From positions 1,426,001 through 1,490,000 of the forward strand of contig CP079699.1 in the NCBI GenBank assembly GCA_021383565.1: a stretch of DNA of 64,000 nucleotides, in the 5' to 3' direction. The translations under genes and the position numbers were made by a program. The notes below the pieces were generated by a model, which searched no databases, had not been told where the DNA came from, and saw only the letters and a program-made list of their open reading frames with translations. Positions 9,254 to 18,380 of the stretch are shown piece after piece (the first letter of the stretch is position 1; every line of letters begins with the position of its first letter). The DNA is from Levilactobacillus brevis. Lineage in GTDB: Bacteria > Bacillota > Bacilli > Lactobacillales > Lactobacillaceae.

Positions 9254-10807
9254 TTAGTTTTGGACGTTCTTCAAACTTAACTTCTCAACGTTCAAGATCT
9301 TATCGACTAAGCCCGTGTAGAAACTGGCCTCATGGCTGACGATGATCGCGTTACCCGGAAAGTTCGCGATGGCTTCCTTCAAAGCTTGTTTCGTCTCGTC
9401 ATCCAAATGGTTCGTCGGTTCGTCCATGATAAGGAAGTTTGCGGGTTCAAATTCCATCAAGGCCAGCTTGACCTTGGTCTGTTCGCCCCCGGAGAGCTCT
9501 CCAATTGGTTTCATCGCATTTGCGGAGTCCAGTCCACACTTGGACAGCTTCCCCCGAATGGCCTTTTGTGGTAACTTTTCGTACTTCGCCTGGATAATCT
9601 GCAGTGGTGTCTGCCGATTGTTATCCCAAACTAAATCCTGACTGAAGTAGCTGATCCGCGCGGATGGCGAGAAGGACGCTTCCCCACCCTTGGCCTTGAT
9701 GATTCCCAGGATGGACTTAATCAACGTCGACTTCCCGACCCCGTTGAACCCAGTCAGTCCAACTTTTTGGTCGGTCGTCACGGAGAACGTCACGGGCTTC
9801 AACAGTGGCCGGTCGTACCCAACGGACAGTTGGTCCACCACCAAGGCGTTTTGTGACCCCGTTTCCTGGTAAGGGAAGTCGAAGTGCGCCTGAATGTTGG
9901 TCGAAGGCGGATCGACCCGGTCCATCCGGTTCAGCATCTTTTCCCGTGACTTGGCCATGGTCGACTTAGAACCGGCCTTGTTTTTACGGATAAACCGTTC
10001 GGCCTTTTCAATCACGACCTGTTGCTTATCGAATTCGCGTTGTTGGGCCTTTTCCTTCTCGGCCCGTTGACGCATGGCCTGCTTGAAGTTCCCACGGTAC
10101 TTGGTAATCTGCCCGAAGGCCACGTTGATGATACAGTTGGTCACGTCTTGGAGGAAGTCGTAATCATGGGACACGATTAAAGCGGCCCCGTCAAAACTGT
10201 TCAGATAGTCTTCCAGCCATTCAATGTGCGCCGTATCCAGATAGTTGGTCGGTTCGTCCAATAAGATAACATCGGGCGTTTCCAGCAATAATTTAGCCAA
10301 AATAATCTTCGACCGTTGGCCCCCAGACATCTTAGCCACTTCATGATCCCGGCCCATGTCATCGAGACCTAACCCGGAGATGACCCGTTCAATCTGCGTT
10401 TCCACGTCATAGAAGTTGCGCGCGTCCAGTTCCTCTTGAATTCGACCCGCCCGCTCCAGAAGCTTGTCATCCATGCTCTCGGCGTATTCCGTGTACATGG
10501 CCGTCATCCGGTCATTCATTTCATATAAGTCAGCGTAAGCCGTGTGGAGAAAGTCAATCAGCGTCATCCCCGCTGGAATGTCCGCGTATTGGTCCAAATA
10601 GCCCACGTGGGTCTTCTTCTGCCACTTCACTGACCCCGTCAGTGGCAGCTCCTGCCCCGTAATAATCTTGATTAAGGTTGACTTACCGACCCCGTTTTGC
10701 CCAACGACGCCCATGTGTTCGCCTTTCTCCAGGGTAAAACTGGCCCCTTCATAGAGCTTCTTATCGGCGAAACTCATGCTTAGGTCGTCAACTTCTAGTA
10801 ATGGCAC
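9254..10807 (-). CDS. ABC-F ATPase (YbiT-like)
   Basis: A 517-residue protein with two ABC ATPase domains and no membrane segment. Walker A motifs are GQNGVGKST (about 36-44) and GFNGVGKST (about 350), with LSGGE/MSGGQ signatures and the interdomain linker typical of ABC-F translation factors. These proteins act on the ribosome E site; the YbiT-type members are not generally dedicated antibiotic-resistance proteins. The start is GTG at 10807, preceded by GGGAAGGA. The leader holds an intrinsic terminator, see next entry. Confidence 0.87.
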   Translation of the reverse strand: MPLLEVDDLSMSFADKKLYEGASFTLEKGEHMGVVGQNGVGKSTLIKIITGQELPLTGSVKWQKKTHVGYLDQYADIPAGMTLIDFLHTAYADLYEMNDRMTAMYTEYAESMDDKLLERAGRIQEELDARNFYDVETQIERVISGLGLDDMGRDHEVAKMSGGQRSKIILAKLLLETPDVILLDEPTNYLDTAHIEWLEDYLNSFDGAALIVSHDYDFLQDVTNCIINVAFGQITKYRGNFKQAMRQRAEKEKAQQREFDKQQVVIEKAERFIRKNKAGSKSTMAKSREKMLNRMDRVDPPSTNIQAHFDFPYQETGSQNALVVDQLSVGYDRPLLKPVTFSVTTDQKVGLTGFNGVGKSTLIKSILGIIKAKGGEASFSPSARISYFSQDLVWDNNRQTPLQIIQAKYEKLPQKAIRGKLSKCGLDSANAMKPIGELSGGEQTKVKLALMEFEPANFLIMDEPTNHLDDETKQALKEAIANFPGNAIIVSHEASFYTGLVDKILNVEKLSLKNVQN

Positions 10808-10836
10808 GTGTATCCTTCCCTTCTTCTCTCATGCAA

Positions 10837-10862
10837 GAAAAAAGCCCCGACAACGTCAAGGC
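10837..10862 (-). terminator. Leader terminator (possible attenuator) ahead of the ABC-F gene
   Basis: In the minus-strand transcript, GCCTTGAC pairs with GTCGGGGC (8 bp with two G-U pairs, 3 nt loop) and is followed by six T residues, about 30 nt before the GTG start. Just upstream is a strong GGGAGGAGG sequence followed by TTG codons, so a very short leader peptide overlapping the hairpin is possible. Ribosome-dependent attenuators are known ahead of ABC-F resistance genes; whether this one works the same way is inference. Confidence 0.55.
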
Positions 10863-10992
10863 CTCCTCCCAAACGGTAATATATAAGTAGTAACTTACCA
10901 CGAAACGCCCGGGTTCGTCAACTTCATGGCTTAGGGTCTCGTGAAAACTATGCTATAATAGTGAAAATTTACTTCTAAGGACTGAAGCTTTC

Positions 10993-11376
10993 ATGAATAT
11001 TCGTAACATCGACCACATTACCCTAACCGTTAGCGATATCGAACGCTCCGTGCGTTGGTACCACGAGGTCTTTGACCTGCCCATCATCGAATTTGACGAC
11101 GGGCGGCGCGGCGTGAAACTCGGCAAGCAAAAGTTGAACTTTCAACAAAGTGACGACCTGCATTTACCCGTTGCTAAACATCCCACGGTGGGTGGCGCAG
11201 ACTTCGCCATCATCGCGACTGATCCCCTCGCCAACATTCTCTCTCACCTGACCAACTACGCGGTCGAGATCGTTGACGGTCCCATCCCCAAGCAAGGGGC
11301 ATTGGGTCCGATGACCTCCGTTTACGTCCGCGACCCCGATGAAAACCTCATCGAGATTGGTAAATACGACAAGTAA
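10993..11376 (+). CDS. VOC-family protein (glyoxalase/dioxygenase fold)
   Basis: A 127-residue protein made of two beta-alpha-beta-beta-beta modules: IDHITLTVSDIERSVRWYHEVF at the start and a second half ending DPDENLIEIGKY. His at residue 8 and the Glu near the C-terminus are the expected metal ligands. This superfamily covers glyoxalases, dioxygenases and antibiotic-binding proteins; the substrate is unknown. A TATAAT box at about 10952 lies upstream. Confidence 0.8.
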   Translation: MNIRNIDHITLTVSDIERSVRWYHEVFDLPIIEFDDGRRGVKLGKQKLNFQQSDDLHLPVAKHPTVGGADFAIIATDPLANILSHLTNYAVEIVDGPIPKQGALGPMTSVYVRDPDENLIEIGKYDK

Positions 11377-11453
11377 CGGCGGCGCTTACTGCGACAACGC
11401 TTGATTGGTCGTGGTCACCGCTAGAAACACACTAACATTGGAGGACTGCTTGC

Positions 11454-12146
11454 ATGAATTCGTTGAACAAGGGTCTCAACTGGCTACTGGACTGGGTGCT
11501 TCGCGACCTCAAATGGCTGGGCTTTCTACTGCTCTACCTGATTGACAGCCTCTTCCTGACCAAGGCGACACTCCAGGCGAGTCACGGGACCGCTACCAAC
11601 CGAACCATCGGTATGATGCTGATCTACACGGGCCTACTGTTGGGATTCATCACCTGGCGCTATCAGAAACAACTCCAGCAAAATAATCCCCGCCAGTTTG
11701 GCCGGACACCCTTTACCGGAAAGACTGTGAGCCAGCTCATTGGCTTCTTTATCCTGATGCTGGCCATTCAGTACTCGTGGTCCATTCTGATTGCCACGCA
11801 CGTGCTCCCGAGTCCCGCCAACCAGCAGGCGATTAATCAGCAGGTCACCCAGTTACCCTTCTGGAATCTGGCCTACGCCATCCTGCTGGCGCCGGTGATT
11901 GAAGAGCTGATCTTCCGCGGTATCTTTCTCAATTACTTCTTCAGTAAGAATACCAAGCTGATGAACTTCCTGGGGATTTTCGTTTCAGGCATTATCTTTG
12001 GTTTCATGCACGTCGCCAGCTTCACCCCAACCTTACTGATGTATTCGGCGTTGGGCTGGGTACTGGGCTATAGCTACCTGCATTTCCGTGATATTCGCTA
12101 CGACATGACCCTACACTTCTTGAATAACGCCATGTCACTCATCTGA
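11454..12146 (+). CDS. CPBP-family intramembrane metalloprotease
   Basis: A 230-residue membrane protein with six or more hydrophobic segments and the three Abi/CPBP motifs: EELIFRG near residue 155, FGFMH near 185 and a late HFLNN. The family includes CAAX-type proteases and bacteriocin self-immunity proteins in lactic acid bacteria. No bacteriocin gene is adjacent, so the role is open. It has a GGAGG ribosome binding site and is followed by a terminator at 12155. Confidence 0.82.
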   Translation: MNSLNKGLNWLLDWVLRDLKWLGFLLLYLIDSLFLTKATLQASHGTATNRTIGMMLIYTGLLLGFITWRYQKQLQQNNPRQFGRTPFTGKTVSQLIGFFILMLAIQYSWSILIATHVLPSPANQQAINQQVTQLPFWNLAYAILLAPVIEELIFRGIFLNYFFSKNTKLMNFLGIFVSGIIFGFMHVASFTPTLLMYSALGWVLGYSYLHFRDIRYDMTLHFLNNAMSLI

Positions 12147-12154
12147 CTGGTCAC

Positions 12155-12187
12155 AAAAAGCCCGAGGCAATCGCCCCGAGCTTTTTT
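12155..12187 (+). terminator. Rho-independent terminator
   Basis: AAAAAGC-CGAGGC pairs with GCCCCG-GCTTTTT through a one-base bulge on each side, directly after the CPBP gene. Confidence 0.75.
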
Positions 12188-12226
12188 ATGTATGGCCGCT
12201 TATCCATGATTTCCTAGTTCTCATGG

Positions 12227-12334
12227 TTAGCGTCCTTTACGTTTTTCTCGTAACGCCCGCGAGAACTCTCGCTGAATACGCGTCACAATCGCTTCACTCA
12301 ACTTTAAATGCGGACCTCTTAGGCCACCCAACAT
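12227..12334 (-). CDS. Possible 35-residue ORF or gene remnant
   Basis: A minus-strand ATG at 12334 opens a 35-codon frame whose second half is a basic amphipathic helix (IQREFSRALREKRKG). No ribosome binding site is visible, so it may be the relic of a larger gene. The remaining intergenic sequence to 12490 holds nothing else I can name. Confidence 0.2.
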   Translation of the reverse strand: MLGGLRGPHLKLSEAIVTRIQREFSRALREKRKGR

Positions 12335-12497
12335 TGTGTGGCCCGCGAATCTGGTTACAGTATAGACCATGTTGGGTTGGTTAGAAAGGAAACTCCCACA
12401 TATCGCGCAAGGTGCCGTGCGTTTCCGAAGACAAGCGGTGGTGAAGGGGCATTTTTTTCATTACGTGTTGGTTTAACAATCAGACTAGACCAAGCTT

Positions 12498-12690
12498 GGC
12501 CTGCGCCTACCAGGGATTCCGCCTGCTATGGGGAACGCTTCCAGCCAAGGAACGGGCTTCCAGCTCGCTCGCCAGCCTCACAAAAATCGCGAGTCTCCCG
12601 AGTCGCCCCACCCAGTAACCTGCCAAAATACGCCAGCTAACTGGGTCGTCACAGCTGGCTACACCCCGGCGATATCCGGCCTGAATGCGA
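12498..12690 (+). repeat. Structured repeat, diverged A unit
   Basis: This A-type copy between the convergent CPBP and MetE-like genes keeps the core CCAGGGATTCCGCCTGC and a hairpin GCT-AGCC/GGCT-AGC with a 3x3 internal loop, plus the fourth hairpin CCCAGT/ACTGGG with inner pairing near 12620-12650. The closing helix is weaker than in other copies, suggesting decay. Confidence 0.65.
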
Positions 12691-12769
12691 CCTCTCTTGA
12701 AATAACGGCTTGTCCCACCACGCCATGATACTCAGCTCAAATCCTTTTAGCTGGTAACCGCTTGTCAGC

Positions 12770-13882
12770 CTAAATGGCCCAAACCTGTTTGGCGACATCA
12801 ATAATTCGTTGTAACTTACGCCATTCTTCGTCCTGCGTCAATAAGTTTCCGACCGTAGATGAGGCAAAGCCACATTGCGTTGAGAGACCCAAATTCTCCA
12901 GCGGCACATGCTTAGCAGCCTCATTCAGTCGTGCAATCAATGTTTCTTCCGTCTCGAGTTGAGGTGTTTTGGAGGTGACCAACCCCAAAATTAACCGCTT
13001 ATTGGCGTCATTATGCCAAATCTCATCGAGGGGTTCAAAACCTCCCGCACGCTGGCTATCATACTCCAAGAATAGGCCATCATAATTAAGTTGGCCTAAA
13101 TATTTAGCCACCACATCATAACTACCAGAGAAGACGTACGTCGATTTAAAATTTCCTCGACAAATATGCGTTGTGGTCGTGAGATCCGCGGGCAAATCTT
13201 TGAGAACAGCATTAACCAAGGACACTGCATCCCTTGCCTGACTCTCAAAATTCGCATGTGCTTCGGGATTATCTTCAGTTGCGTTAAGCTCACTAATCAG
13301 ATATGCCCAATTAGTATCGTCCAATTGGAGATAACGATTACCCAATGCATAAAAGTGTAGAATCGTTTGATGATAAGCCTCTGCAAGATCACTTAAATAG
13401 GTATCCCAATCCGCGTAGATATCATGCCAATTCGCTCCAAACAATAGTGTTGGGGATGGAATCGTCTGCTTAACCGTGACACCGTCCGGCACCAATGATT
13501 GTGTGTACTTAAAATCCGTAAAAAAGGGATGTTCTGGATTGAAGGCTACTTTATCCACTAACTGTGCCGTATGAAGTTTGTTACCGCCACCAGCAAACGA
13601 AATGGATTCCTTAAAGTGCTCACTAATTCCTGTCAGAGACTTCCAAAAATCCAAGTGCCACCAATTTCGGTTGAATTCACCATCCGTGACAGCCTTCAGC
13701 CCTAAGGCCACTTCCCGATCGACGACCTTCTTAGTTTCGGCGCGCTGAATCTTTTTCAGTTCTAACGCCGTGATATCGCCGCGATCAAATCGTACCAAGG
13801 CATCCTTCAATTCTGCTGTACGGAGCAAACTCCCCACAACATCGTAATGGTAAGGAAATTTTACATCAGTTACTTCAGTCAT
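12770..13882 (-). CDS. MetE-like (YxjG/YxjH) methyltransferase
   Basis: A 370-residue protein matching the C-terminal catalytic half of cobalamin-independent methionine synthase. The zinc-ligand pattern is visible as THICRGN (His and Cys, about residue 239), LEYDS (Glu) and STQCGFASS (Cys, about 338). Stand-alone proteins of this size in Firmicutes (YxjG, YxjH) make methionine from homocysteine with an alternative methyl donor. It is the last gene of a T-box-led operon with a cyclase-family protein and an APC permease, which supports a methionine role. Its base composition is more AT-rich than in the neighbouring GC-rich genes, as in the other two operon members. Confidence 0.82.
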   Translation of the reverse strand: MTEVTDVKFPYHYDVVGSLLRTAELKDALVRFDRGDITALELKKIQRAETKKVVDREVALGLKAVTDGEFNRNWWHLDFWKSLTGISEHFKESISFAGGGNKLHTAQLVDKVAFNPEHPFFTDFKYTQSLVPDGVTVKQTIPSPTLLFGANWHDIYADWDTYLSDLAEAYHQTILHFYALGNRYLQLDDTNWAYLISELNATEDNPEAHANFESQARDAVSLVNAVLKDLPADLTTTTHICRGNFKSTYVFSGSYDVVAKYLGQLNYDGLFLEYDSQRAGGFEPLDEIWHNDANKRLILGLVTSKTPQLETEETLIARLNEAAKHVPLENLGLSTQCGFASSTVGNLLTQDEEWRKLQRIIDVAKQVWAI

Positions 13883-13896
13883 CTGCTACACCTCCT

Positions 13897-14679
13897 CTAC
13901 TTAGCATCTGGAATTACTGCGAAAGCACGAACCGGAAAACCCGGTGCCTTCTCAGCTTTGGGTACGGAAATAAAAATATAAGCGCCTGTTGCTGGTACCA
14001 AATCCAAATTATCCAGCAGTTCCACTTGATAATGACCATGGGACAGCACGTAATACTCACCAACAAGACCATTTTCTTGCTTAACAGCGGTATCCGTATC
14101 AAACGTTTCGTGGCCATTAGCTGTGACATGCCGCTGCTCGTAAATGAATTTCAAGGCTTCTAAATCCCAGCCGGGGTAATGTGCCTGATTGTGGCCGTCT
14201 AAATTTTCAAATTTGTCTTGACTAGGCCAACGTTTACTCCAATCAGTCCGCAACGCCACAAAGGAGTTTGCCGGAATCTTTCCGTGCTTCTTCTCCCAAT
14301 TCTGAATGTCTGCCACGCTCAACGAGGTATCCGGACTTTTAGCTACCGCTGCTGAACGATCAATCACAACCAACGGGAGCACCAACTGTTTAAGCTCTAA
14401 ATCCTCCACATATTTTTCCTGATGGGCATCAAAGTGAATGGGTGGGTCAATGTGGGTACCGAACTGGCCAGGAAATGTATACTGCTTGACGAAGAAACCA
14501 TCGGCATGGGTAAAAATGGTCTTAAATTCTGGTTTCGCAAATGAGGGGAATCTTGGACTATCCGGCCCAAAAGTGTGGGTCAAATCAACCCAGTCGTAGG
14601 ATTTTAGCTGCTCAATTGTTTGAGCGACAGGTGAAGTTACGGGTTCAACAGTTACGGGTTCACTAATTTTTGTAGTCAT
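13897..14679 (-). CDS. Cyclase-family hydrolase (kynurenine-formamidase-like fold)
   Basis: The 260-residue protein has the PF04199 signature as GTHIDPPIHF near residues 80-90, which binds the catalytic metal in kynurenine formamidase and related cyclases, together with DLTHTFGPDSPRFP at the N-terminus. The family hydrolyses amides or lactones; the substrate here is unknown. It lies 14 nt upstream of the MetE-like gene and downstream of an APC permease, so it may act on an imported compound related to methionine or homocysteine (inference). Confidence 0.75.
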   Translation of the reverse strand: MTTKISEPVTVEPVTSPVAQTIEQLKSYDWVDLTHTFGPDSPRFPSFAKPEFKTIFTHADGFFVKQYTFPGQFGTHIDPPIHFDAHQEKYVEDLELKQLVLPLVVIDRSAAVAKSPDTSLSVADIQNWEKKHGKIPANSFVALRTDWSKRWPSQDKFENLDGHNQAHYPGWDLEALKFIYEQRHVTANGHETFDTDTAVKQENGLVGEYYVLSHGHYQVELLDNLDLVPATGAYIFISVPKAEKAPGFPVRAFAVIPDAK

Positions 14680-14762
14680 AATTTAGTCCTCCAATAATAA
14701 TTGTTTCGAATACAAAACGTATCGTCATCAAGCTTCGTCTCGGTTTCAACATAATAACTTCA

Positions 14763-16100
14763 TCAGTCCTTACTGGTGAAGTCTAGCTTCGGCGTACGAA
14801 CTTTAAAAAACTTGGTCTTGATGATCAGAATAATCAATCCAATAATTAGCCAAGTAGCCCCCACTAATTTGGCATCAGCTGACAGGCTTAAGAAAATCCA
14901 GGCACTGACTCCAAAACCAATCAGCGGCGAAATACAATGTTTCAGTAGATCAGCAACCGTTTGATGATGTCCGGTGATATAAAATTTCCAAATAACAGAT
15001 AAATTGAGAATCATAAAACCAAACAAAGCGCCAAAGCTAACGAGATTAGACACCATGTCTTGGGACAATGCCAACGATAGAATTAAGGACACAACACCGA
15101 CCAAAACGATGGCGACAACTGGTGTTTTATATCGCTTATGTAGCTTGGCTAGTGACGATGGCAATACGCCGTCCCGTCCCATTGCATAAAGGATTCGTGA
15201 AACTGCGGTCTGCCCTTCTTGACCACTGGCAAAGCCAAAAGATAAAATAATCGTGATGTCAGCCAACTTAACTAACCAAGTTCCTCCAACCCGATCAAGA
15301 ATACCTAAGAAGGCTGTATTGGGATTCAAATTCTGATAGTCTGGAGCGACAAACCCCGCCAGCACTGTGATGAAAACAAAGAGTAACCCAATGCTAACAA
15401 TTGATAAAATAATTGCCCGACCAACCGAATGATAAGGATTTTCTGCTTCTTCAGATAACGTGCTCACCGCATCAAATCCTAAATAGCTCACGATTACAAT
15501 TCCAGTAGCTTGAAGCACTCCTTGAAAGTTAAAGTGTTCTGGATTATAGAAAGCCACAACGTTAGGATGAATCGTGCCCTGAATCAACGCCGTAATTGTT
15601 CCAACCACGAAAGCTAATAGAACAAACGCCTGGAGGGCAATCAGTGCCCAGCTAATCTTGGTCACGATGTTTACGCCTAAAATATTAACTGTAGTGTTAA
15701 AGAGCACCAGAGCAACGATCCATATCCATCCCGGAATACCAGGTAGAAGAGACTTGCCAAATGACTGTGTAATCAAATAAGTAATCGTGGGAATTAGCAG
15801 ATAGTCAAGAACAATCCCCCAACCACTAATAAATCCTAACCCAGCGGTCGTTCCCTGTTGAACATAGGTATAAACGGAACCCGAAAAAGGATATCGCCCG
15901 GCCATTGTGGCGTAACTAAATCCCGTAAATAGCATCGCAATCATCCCCACCAAATAGGCCAAGGAAACCATACCGTTAGCTGGTGTCAGAAACGAACCAT
16001 AGAAGGCTAATGGTGCGACAGGAATCATGAAGGTTATCCCGTAAATAACTAAATCCTTAGTCGACAAACTAACTTTTAATTCTGAAGTGGTACTTTCCAT
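14763..16100 (-). CDS. APC-family amino-acid permease under T-box control
   Basis: A 445-residue membrane protein with about 12 helices. The first helix has the APC pattern FMIPVAPLAFYG, and the LGFDAVSTLSEEAENP segment after helix 6 and SRILYAMGRDGVLP are typical. The substrate is probably methionine or a precursor, because the leader is a T-box with an apparent Met specifier codon and the operon ends with a MetE-like enzyme. The ribosome binding site is weak (AAGAAG). Confidence 0.82.
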   Translation of the reverse strand: MESTTSELKVSLSTKDLVIYGITFMIPVAPLAFYGSFLTPANGMVSLAYLVGMIAMLFTGFSYATMAGRYPFSGSVYTYVQQGTTAGLGFISGWGIVLDYLLIPTITYLITQSFGKSLLPGIPGWIWIVALVLFNTTVNILGVNIVTKISWALIALQAFVLLAFVVGTITALIQGTIHPNVVAFYNPEHFNFQGVLQATGIVIVSYLGFDAVSTLSEEAENPYHSVGRAIILSIVSIGLLFVFITVLAGFVAPDYQNLNPNTAFLGILDRVGGTWLVKLADITIILSFGFASGQEGQTAVSRILYAMGRDGVLPSSLAKLHKRYKTPVVAIVLVGVVSLILSLALSQDMVSNLVSFGALFGFMILNLSVIWKFYITGHHQTVADLLKHCISPLIGFGVSAWIFLSLSADAKLVGATWLIIGLIILIIKTKFFKVRTPKLDFTSKD

Positions 16101-16121
16101 ATCGTCATCTTCTTATGCAAA

Positions 16122-16187
16122 TTATTTATACTGGCTGGCCGTTACATGAGCCAGCACAATTCTCTTCGAGCGGTTGCCAATCCGCAT
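16122..16187 (-). CDS. Possible 21-residue ORF between T-box and permease
   Basis: An ATG at 16187, two nt after AAGGTG, opens a 21-codon basic peptide frame that ends 22 nt before the permease start. The spacing to the ribosome binding site is too short for good initiation. It may be chance. Confidence 0.2.
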   Translation of the reverse strand: MRIGNRSKRIVLAHVTASQYK

Positions 16188-16238
16188 GTCACCTTGCTGA
16201 TCACTGCAGTTGACCAGCAAAACGTCCAATTGTTTCGA

Positions 16239-16543
16239 CAAAAAAATTCGCCCCTTAAACGTTGTTAACACAACGATTAAGGGGCGAATTGTCGCTTTAC
16301 CACCCTTTGTTCACGCCAATCACTTGACGCCTCAACGGTACACTATGATACCAGGGATGGTAACGGATCCTTCCGTGGTACTAGCTTGCACTAACACCGG
16401 TCATTTCGAAGTTCATCTTCACCACGTTTTTTCTTGCCCGTTCACACCATCGGGGGCTCTCTTAAAAGAACGACGCTTGGCTACTCTTCTTCTCGCGACT
16501 TTTTCGAATTTATTTTTATAAATCACTGCGCAATGATTCAATA
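16239..16543 (-). ncRNA. T-box leader, probably Met-specific
   Basis: The minus-strand leader carries a Stem I region starting AGAGAGC, the T-box sequence AAAGGGTGGTAAAGCGAC (complement of 16291-16310) and a strong terminator whose arms are 16277-16290 and 16245-16258 followed by eight T residues. The T-box element sits just before the terminator, as expected for tRNA-controlled antitermination. In the presumed specifier loop (GAA ATG ACC) the codon is ATG, so uncharged tRNA-Met would turn on the permease, cyclase-family and MetE-like genes. Met T-boxes are known in Lactobacillales. The specifier assignment is by eye. Confidence 0.82.
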
Positions 16544-16549
16544 CGTTAA

Positions 16550-16578
16550 ATCATAATGAGTATCAGTCTCATTGTCAA
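16550..16578 (-). promoter_or_regulatory. Promoter of the T-box operon
   Basis: On the minus strand, TTGACA (16578-16573) and TATGAT (16555-16550) are separated by 17 bp. This fixes the transcript start near 16543. Confidence 0.85.
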
Positions 16579-16694
16579 GTATATTTTCACATTATATTTT
16601 AATTTAGCATCACAACTAGTAAACTGAAAATCCGGATTCACCCATACTGGTTTATAGAGTCCGCAACTTCCATGCCAACGTCATCCAAATAGGC

Positions 16695-17465
16695 TTACTC
16701 CGCAAACAGCGTCAACAAGTCTTCCTGCCGCAGATTGGCCTTGGCCGCGCCGCGCACGTCTAGCTTGATCTGGCCGTATTGAACCATGACCAAGCGATTG
16801 CCATACTTCAGGGCATCACTCATCTTGTGAGTAATCATCATGGTGGTCAACCGGTTCTTGGTCACAATGGTCTGGGTCAGCGCCATGACTTTTTGGCTGG
16901 TCCGGGGGTCGAGTGCCGCCGTGTGTTCATCCAATAAGAGCAATTCCGGTTGGCTCAACGTGGCCATCAAGAGTGACAGTGCCTGCCGTTGCCCACCCGA
17001 TAAATACTTCACTTGGGTGGTCAACCGATCCTCTAGGCCCATATTCAATGGTCGCAGTAAGTCCTGATAGGCGGCCATTTGCCCGTGATGACGATAACGT
17101 TTCAAGCTCATACTACCGGTATGCTGGGCGGCTAGCGTCAGGTTCTCCGCCACGCTGAGCTCCCCCGCCGTGCCCATCTTAGGGTCCTGGAAGACCCGCG
17201 ACAACCAGCGCGAACGGTAGGCGATCGGCTTACGTGTGATCCGGTGTCCCGCCAGTGTCAGCTCACCCGCATCTGCCGGCAGCGTTCCGGCAATCGTATT
17301 GAGGAGCGTGGACTTTCCGGCGCCATTATTTCCAATCACGGCGACGAAATCTCCCGGTTCAATCGTCAGGTTGACGTCCTTTAAGACGTGACGCTCATTT
17401 GCCGTCCCGGGAAAGAAGACCTTCTGGAGATGCTTGACGCTTAAGACTGCTGGTTTCTGTGGCAT
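16695..17465 (-). CDS. TrpXYZ-type ABC importer, ATP-binding subunit (system 1)
   Basis: A cytoplasmic ABC ATPase of about 256 residues with Walker A GNNGAGKST, signature LSGGQRQ, Walker B LLLLDEH and the switch His in MITHKMSD. The LDEHTAALDP motif replaces the usual LDEPT and is shared with the paralogue at 23400. It powers the importer formed by the permease at 17395 and the lipoprotein at 18381. The start is taken at ATG 17465, 10 nt after GGAG, so it overlaps the permease gene by about 70 nt. Confidence 0.87.
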   Translation of the reverse strand: MPQKPAVLSVKHLQKVFFPGTANERHVLKDVNLTIEPGDFVAVIGNNGAGKSTLLNTIAGTLPADAGELTLAGHRITRKPIAYRSRWLSRVFQDPKMGTAGELSVAENLTLAAQHTGSMSLKRYRHHGQMAAYQDLLRPLNMGLEDRLTTQVKYLSGGQRQALSLLMATLSQPELLLLDEHTAALDPRTSQKVMALTQTIVTKNRLTTMMITHKMSDALKYGNRLVMVQYGQIKLDVRGAAKANLRQEDLLTLFAE

Positions 17466-18369
17466 TCGAATCGACTCCAATCTGTTTGAGATAACGTTTC
17501 AGTTGCTGCTTCGTTTGATATTTTTGCCGTAATAGGGGTAAGCAAATCACGACGACCAGGATACCGGCGGACAGAATCTTCAGGTCATCGACTGGGAAAC
17601 CGAGGCCCATCGCTACCGTGAGTAAGAACCGGTAAATGATGGCACCCACGACCATCGCCGACAGCCGAACCCACATTTGACGACCGCGCAGGAAGATCTC
17701 CCCCACCAACACGGAGGCCAGACCAATCACGATGGTCCCAATCCCCATGCCGATGTCGGCATACCCGTTGCTCTGCGCAATCAGCGCCCCCGACAAGGCG
17801 ATGCACCCGTTAGAAACCATGTAGCCAATAATCACCATGCGATCGGTGTAAATACCGTTGGCGGCACTCATCGCCGAATTATTTCCCGTTGCCATCAGAG
17901 ACAGGCCCAGCCGCGTTTTGAAGAGCCAGACCAGCAATGCCATAACCACGCCGGTAATCACGACGCCGACCACGATGGTTTGCAAATCTACCGACCAACC
18001 GGCAGGTAAATAACTCGTCAGGACCCGTTGATTCAACAGGGGCACGTTAGACTTGCCCATCACGTGCATGTTGACCGAGTACAGACCGGTCATCGTTAGG
18101 ATTCCAGCAAGTAATGACGGCATCCGTAGCTTGGTATCCAGCACGCCGGTCACCCACCCGGCCAGGCAACCAGCGACGAACCCCAGCAGGCTAGCCACCA
18201 GTGCCGACTGCCCACTGACCATGGCGCTGACCGTGACGGCCGCCCCCAGTGGGAAACTCCCCTCTGTCGTCAGATCGGGAATATCTAAGATACGAAATGT
18301 AATGAAAACACCGATGGCAAGGGGCGCCCACAGGAGGCCCTGCCCGATACTCGTGATTAACATAGCCAT
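17395..18369 (-). CDS. TrpXYZ-type ABC importer, permease subunit (system 1)
   Basis: A 324-residue membrane protein with about eight to nine helices of the branched-chain/ribose-type permease family. It begins IGQGLLWAPLAIGVFITFRIL and carries the LTTEGSFPLGA segment, both shared with the paralogue at 22508. The C-terminus carries an extra hydrophilic tail (LKRYLKQIGVDSNATETSS) that overlaps the ATPase gene, about 25 residues longer than in the paralogue. Confidence 0.85.
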   Translation of the reverse strand: MAMLITSIGQGLLWAPLAIGVFITFRILDIPDLTTEGSFPLGAAVTVSAMVSGQSALVASLLGFVAGCLAGWVTGVLDTKLRMPSLLAGILTMTGLYSVNMHVMGKSNVPLLNQRVLTSYLPAGWSVDLQTIVVGVVITGVVMALLVWLFKTRLGLSLMATGNNSAMSAANGIYTDRMVIIGYMVSNGCIALSGALIAQSNGYADIGMGIGTIVIGLASVLVGEIFLRGRQMWVRLSAMVVGAIIYRFLLTVAMGLGFPVDDLKILSAGILVVVICLPLLRQKYQTKQQLKRYLKQIGVDSNATETSSLKRQASPEGLLSRDGK

Positions 18370-18380
18370 TCTCCTTCTTT

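Noticed and set aside
9254..10807. Calling the ABC-F gene an antibiotic-resistance determinant
   Set aside because: The domain features fit the YbiT-like housekeeping branch; the leader terminator alone is not enough.
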